Of a stretch of 64,000 nucleotides of DNA, positions 60,755-64,000 are shown in pieces. The translations under genes and the position numbers were made by a program. The notes under the pieces were generated by a model, which saw only the letters and a program-made list of their open reading frames with translations, was not told the DNA's origin and did not search any database. This stretch comes from CAZGKW01 sp964526295 (GTDB lineage Bacteria; Planctomycetota; Phycisphaerae; FEN-1346). The stretch spans positions 62,001 to 126,000 of the forward strand of contig CAZGKW010000003.1 of assembly GCA_964526295.1 (NCBI GenBank). The letters run 5' to 3'. Each line of letters begins with the position of its first letter. Within the stretch, counting starts at the first letter, position 1.

Positions 60755-62068
60755 ATGAATGGCGGAGCCTGTACCGACCCGAACGACCGTGACTGCAACG
60801 AGACGAACCAGGGGCCGTGCGACGCCTGCTCCCCGTGCGAATCGCAAGGCCGGGCGCCGAGCCCGTCCGAAGAGGCGGCGCGATGTGCGGAGCCGTCACC
60901 GTGCGGCGGCGGGGCAAGCAGCTCGGCGGACGGACCGCTCGCACACTTCAGGCGGATGGTCCCGAACTGCCTCGCCTACGCCGAGGCGGCCAAGGCCGAG
61001 GGCCGCCCCGTAGTCGGCATCCTTTGCGAGTTCACCCCGCGCGAGCTGGTCCTCGCCGCCGGCGCCGTACCGGTCTGCCTGTGCGGCGGGTCGGTCGAGA
61101 TGGTTCCGCCGGCCGAGCGGGACCTCCCGACGAACCTCTGCCCCCTCATCAAGTCCACCTACGGCTATCACGTGACCGGGAAGAACCCGTTCCTGGAGAT
61201 GGCCGACCTGGTGGTGGCCGAAACGACCTGCGACGGCAAGAAGAAGATGTACGAGCTGATGGCCGAGACGCGGCCGATGCACGTCCTGGAGCTGACGCAG
61301 AAGCAGGACGAAGCGACGGCCTTCGGGCACTGGCTGATAGAGCTCCAGCGGCTCCGTCGGGTCCTGGAACGGAAGTTCCGCGTCGAGATCACCGACGAGA
61401 AGCTCCGCGAAGCGATCCGCGTGATGAACCGCGAGCGGCGACTCCGGCGCGAGATCGCCGCCCTGATGAAGGCCGACGTGCCGCCGCTGACCGGCCGCGA
61501 GGTGATCGACTTCCGGAGCAGCATCTCCGGGGTCGAGGTGGACCTGGCGCAATACGAGCGGGCCCTGGAGGACCTGCCCGGCCGGACGGCCGTGCCCGAC
61601 GCCGACTCGCGGGTCCGCGTCCTCATGACCGGCGTGCCGATGGCCCACGGGGCGGAGCGGGTCCTGGAGATCATTGAAAAAGGCGGTGGCCTGGTGGTCG
61701 CCCAGGAGAACTGCACCGGCCTGAAGCCGATCCTGGAGGACGTCCGCAACGGGCGGCGCGACCCGCTTCGGGCCCTCGCCGAGAAGTACTTCCGGCTGCC
61801 CTGCTCGGTCATGACGCCGAACGAGCGGCGAATCGAATCGCTCCGCGACCTGGCCGTCGCGTACCGGGCCGAGGCGGTCATCGAGCTGGTCTGGCAGGCG
61901 TGCCTGACCTACGACGTCGAGTCGGCCCGCGTCAAGCGCCTGGTCGAACGGGAGCTGGATCTGCCGTACCTGCGGATCGAGACGGACTACTCGCCCTCGG
62001 ACTCGGCCCGGATCGCCGTCCGCGTCGAGGCCCTGTTCGAGGGCATCCGGCAGTCCCGCTCGGGCTAG
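60755..62068 (+). CDS. Double-cubane-cluster / 2-hydroxyacyl-CoA-dehydratase-like protein
   Basis: 437 residues from ATG 60755. The core from about residue 60 matches the HgdB/YjiM-type family: NCLAYAEAAKAEGRPVVGIL, FTPRELVLAAGAVPVCLCGG, NLCPLIKSTYGYHVTGKNPF, ETTCDGKKKMYELMAETRP and QENCTGLKPI. Conserved Cys in these blocks bind an unusual [Fe-S] cluster used for low-potential reduction. The first ~55 residues are an added Cys-rich tail (eight Cys, with CDACSPC) not usual for the family. An activator gene follows, as expected for the two-component system. The substrate is unknown; anaerobic conditions are implied. Confidence 0.88.
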   Translation: MNGGACTDPNDRDCNETNQGPCDACSPCESQGRAPSPSEEAARCAEPSPCGGGASSSADGPLAHFRRMVPNCLAYAEAAKAEGRPVVGILCEFTPRELVLAAGAVPVCLCGGSVEMVPPAERDLPTNLCPLIKSTYGYHVTGKNPFLEMADLVVAETTCDGKKKMYELMAETRPMHVLELTQKQDEATAFGHWLIELQRLRRVLERKFRVEITDEKLREAIRVMNRERRLRREIAALMKADVPPLTGREVIDFRSSISGVEVDLAQYERALEDLPGRTAVPDADSRVRVLMTGVPMAHGAERVLEIIEKGGGLVVAQENCTGLKPILEDVRNGRRDPLRALAEKYFRLPCSVMTPNERRIESLRDLAVAYRAEAVIELVWQACLTYDVESARVKRLVERELDLPYLRIETDYSPSDSARIAVRVEALFEGIRQSRSG

Positions 62069-62155
62069 GCCACACGAATCCGCCGGCCGGGACACGACGT
62101 CCGCGAGACCGCTCAAGCCGGTCCATGCAACCGGTGCCGCAGCACGGAGAGGCGT

Positions 62156-62938
62156 ATGATCGGGGCGGGCATCGACGGGGGGTCGCGGGCCATCAAGGTC
62201 GTCCTGTGGGACGACGAGCGGCGAGAGACCGTCGGCTCGGGCGTTCGCGACCAGGGAGTGGACCACGACGGGCTGGCACGCGAGCTCTTCGAGGAAGTGC
62301 TCCGGACGAGCCGCCTCGACAGCTCGGACGTCGACCGGATCGTGGCCACCGGCTACACGCGGGCCGGCATCACGTTCGCCGACGCCACGATCACCGAGAT
62401 CACGTGCCACGCCGCCGGCGTCCGCTGCCGCGTCCCGGACGCTGCCACGATCGTCGAGATCGGCGGCCAAGACAGCAAGCTGCTGCGGCTCCGGCCCGAC
62501 GGGACGGTCCGCGACTTCGCGATGAACGACCGGTGCGCGGCGGGGACGGGCCGGTTCCTGGAGGTCGTGGCCGCCCGCCTGAAGACCGGCCTGGAGGGCC
62601 TGGGCGAGCTGGCCGAGGCGTCGACATCGCCCGCGCCGGTGAGCAGCATGTGCGTCGTGTTCGCCGAGACGGAGATCATCGGCCTGCTCTCGGAGGGGAC
62701 GCCGGTGGAGGACATCGTCGCGGGGGTCCAGAGGTCGATCGCCTCCCGCGTGGCGGGGATGCTCGGCCGCGACGTGGAGCCGCCGGTCGTCTTCACGGGC
62801 GGCGTGGCCCTGGTGCCGGGGATGGCCGAGGCCCTCGAGTCGGTCCTCGGCGTGCCGGTCCGAGTCGCGCCGGGGCCCCAGATGACCGGGGCGCTGGGGG
62901 CGGCGATGCTGGCGTGCCGCCGCCGGGCCGACATGTGA
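62156..62938 (+). CDS. Acyl-CoA dehydratase activase-like ATPase (YjiL/HgdC type)
   Basis: 260 residues from ATG 62156 (GGAGAGG upstream). ASKHA-fold ATPase: IGAGIDGGSRAIKVVLW is the phosphate-binding loop, and EIGGQDSKLLRLRPDG the second. The [4Fe-4S]-bridging Cys motifs are NDRCAAGTGRFLE and SSMCVVFAETEIIGL, which hold a cluster between two monomers. FTGGVALVPGMAEALESVLG closes the ATP site. It uses ATP to drive an electron onto the double-cubane partner encoded 87 bp upstream. The pair corresponds to the yjiM/yjiL arrangement. Confidence 0.93.
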   Translation: MIGAGIDGGSRAIKVVLWDDERRETVGSGVRDQGVDHDGLARELFEEVLRTSRLDSSDVDRIVATGYTRAGITFADATITEITCHAAGVRCRVPDAATIVEIGGQDSKLLRLRPDGTVRDFAMNDRCAAGTGRFLEVVAARLKTGLEGLGELAEASTSPAPVSSMCVVFAETEIIGLLSEGTPVEDIVAGVQRSIASRVAGMLGRDVEPPVVFTGGVALVPGMAEALESVLGVPVRVAPGPQMTGALGAAMLACRRRADM

Positions 62939-62953
62939 GGACGGCCGGACGCA

Positions 62954-63760
62954 TCAGTCCCCGGAGGTCGGCGCGGCCTTCGGCGCGTCCGGAGTGGGGT
63001 CCTCAGCGTCCTTCCCGGCCGGCGTTTCAGACGGTTTCGAGGCATTCTCCTCCTTGGCAAGCAACTCCTTCAGGACCTTCTCGGCGTCCTTCGGCCGTGC
63101 CCCGCCGGGACCGCGGCTGGAGAAGCGGACGGTCCCCTGGCGGTCGATAACGACCGTCCCCGCGGGGTACCCGCCGTAAGGTTTCAGGAAGTCGCCCTCC
63201 ATGGTGTCGATAAGGCAGGGAAGCGTCAGCTTCAGGTCGCGGAGGCACTTCGAAGCGACCAGGGCCCGCTCCTCGACGCTCTCGGGCTGGGTGATTTCGA
63301 GCCCCCCGCGGCGGTCGCGCTGCCTCGGGCCGTCGGCGGTCTTGCGGGCGGGATGGGCCTCGCGGATGTAGACCAGGAAGAACTCGGCTTTCGCCTTGTA
63401 CGCCACGTACAAGGCCTCAACGGCGCGGCTGGCGCGCCGGAACGGCGGTCAGGTGTAGCTCGAGGAGAAGAGGACGATCGGCCGCGTCCCGACGAGCGAG
63501 GAGAGCTTCACTTTCTCCTCGCCGATCCGTCCGACGACCTCGCCATCGTCCTTCTCCTCGAAGAGCAGCCGGTGGAGCTCGAAGTCGGGGGCCTTCCGGC
63601 CGACCTCGACACGGCCCGTCGACGGCCGACGGCTGCGGCCCTGCGGGCGGCCGCCGTCAGCGGCCCACGCCGGCGCGGCCGCCATGGTCAGTGCAAGCGC
63701 CAAGCCCATCGCCTTGCCCGCCCAAGCCGGGCGCCCGTGAGGCCCTCCTGTGCGTTCCAT
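62954..63760 (-). CDS. Iodothyronine-deiodinase-like exported selenoprotein, Sec at codon 104
   Basis: ATG 63760 with GGAGGG upstream opens a signal peptide (GLALALTMAAAPAWA). The frame meets TGA at 63449-63451, precisely at the family's active-site position: VLFSSSYT-U-PPFRRASRAVEAL, corresponding to the deiodinase motif with Sec before PPF. The frame then continues with VAYKAKAEFFLVYIREAHPA and CLIDTMEGDFLKPYGGYPAG to a normal stop at 62954, giving 268 residues of a thioredoxin-fold protein. A 7-bp hairpin begins ten nt after the TGA's next base, fitting a bSECIS. The substrate in bacteria is unknown; a redox or dehalogenating role is inferred. Confidence 0.85.
63421..63439 (-). promoter_or_regulatory. 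Candidate bSECIS element 2
   Basis: On the minus strand CGGCGCG-CCAGC-CGCGCCG, a 7-bp stem with a G in the five-base loop, starting nine nt after the UGA codon. Confidence 0.6.
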
Positions 63761-63908
63761 GTCCGCCCTCCACCCCCGCATGGGAAACGGCCGTCCAGGC
63801 CGTCGATCGACGCTGATTCTATTCTACCCTGGATTCGGCGGAAACAAAGGGCTTTCGCCGCGTCCAACTACAATGGGGAGGGTTTGCACGGGATGACCGG
63901 GCACTTTG

Positions 63909-63937
63909 TTGACAGCGTCCCGGACAGCCTCTAGACT
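63909..63937 (+). promoter_or_regulatory. Promoter reading out of the window
   Basis: Perfect -35 TTGACA, 17-bp spacer, -10 TAGACT. The downstream gene lies beyond 64000. Confidence 0.6.
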
Positions 63938-64000
63938 GTGGGCGGTCGAACGGCCGACGAATTGGGTAAGTAGCGGCCCGACGGCCGCCCAAACCCGGCC

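Overview
The window is GC-rich bacterial chromosome that looks like Planctomycetota. The evidence is gene content: exported PQQ-type beta-propeller proteins, a hydrazine-synthase-alpha-like cytochrome, Gfo/Idh/MocA oxidoreductases (one with a Tat signal), a sulfatase, a DUF1593 nucleoside-hydrolase-like protein, two PEP-CTERM proteins and a DUF4954 protein. I cannot place it below phylum. Most genes start at ATG or GTG behind a clear GGAGG-type ribosome binding site, and many carry signal peptides.

Layout. 1-6.7 kb: minus-strand run of an oxidoreductase, a beta-propeller fusion, a di-CxxCH protein, a small membrane protein and a truncated exported protein. 7-13.6 kb: minus-strand housekeeping and accessory genes (a kinase-like P-loop protein, hicBA, comM/yifB, a ferritin-like protein, a frameshifted exported protein, a two-protease fusion). 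13.7-17.1 kb, plus strand: membrane protein, sulfatase, secretion-type NTPase. 17.2-24.8 kb, minus strand: DUF4954, nagB, a beta-propeller, a hydrolase; a related hydrolase is divergent at 25.1 kb. 26.7-33.5 kb: a PEP-CTERM protein with three near-identical 654-bp repeats, then a TonB-dependent receptor and TonB. 33.7-36.7 kb: a broken PEP-CTERM gene and a perR-katA pair with a visible promoter/operator. 36.9-43.4 kb: an FG-GAP-like protein, a histidine phosphatase and three tandem paralogous exported proteins of unknown function. 43.4-43.8 kb: debris of an Rhs core and a transposase. 44.1-46.8 kb: a DUF1593 protein and a decayed alcohol dehydrogenase. 46.9-54.4 kb: a 7.4-kb integrative element in tRNA-Lys(CTT). 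54.6-64 kb: an oxidoreductase, a beta-propeller, a HEAT-like protein, a selenoprotein, a double-cubane-cluster protein with its activator, and a second selenoprotein.

Two results stand out. (1) Two genes appear to read UGA as selenocysteine. The iodothyronine-deiodinase-like gene at 62954-63760 (minus) has an in-frame TGA inside the family's active-site motif. The exported protein at 59266-60585 continues in frame for 41 codons after a TGA, and a perfect 9-bp hairpin with loop UGG begins 12 nt after that TGA, the position and form of a bacterial SECIS. The second protein (Sec-G-G-T-C) may be an undescribed selenoprotein family. (2) The tRNA-Lys element has 49-bp att repeats, paired TAGCAC arm-type sites at both ends, a tyrosine integrase, two excisionase-like HTH proteins, a P4/D5-type primase-helicase, a large symmetric inverted repeat just after it, and a terminase-small-subunit-like protein, but no capsid or tail genes. 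That is the gene set of a phage satellite (PICI/P4-like).

Several genes are disrupted by single-base slips, mostly at G/C runs; without raw reads, real decay cannot be separated from consensus error.
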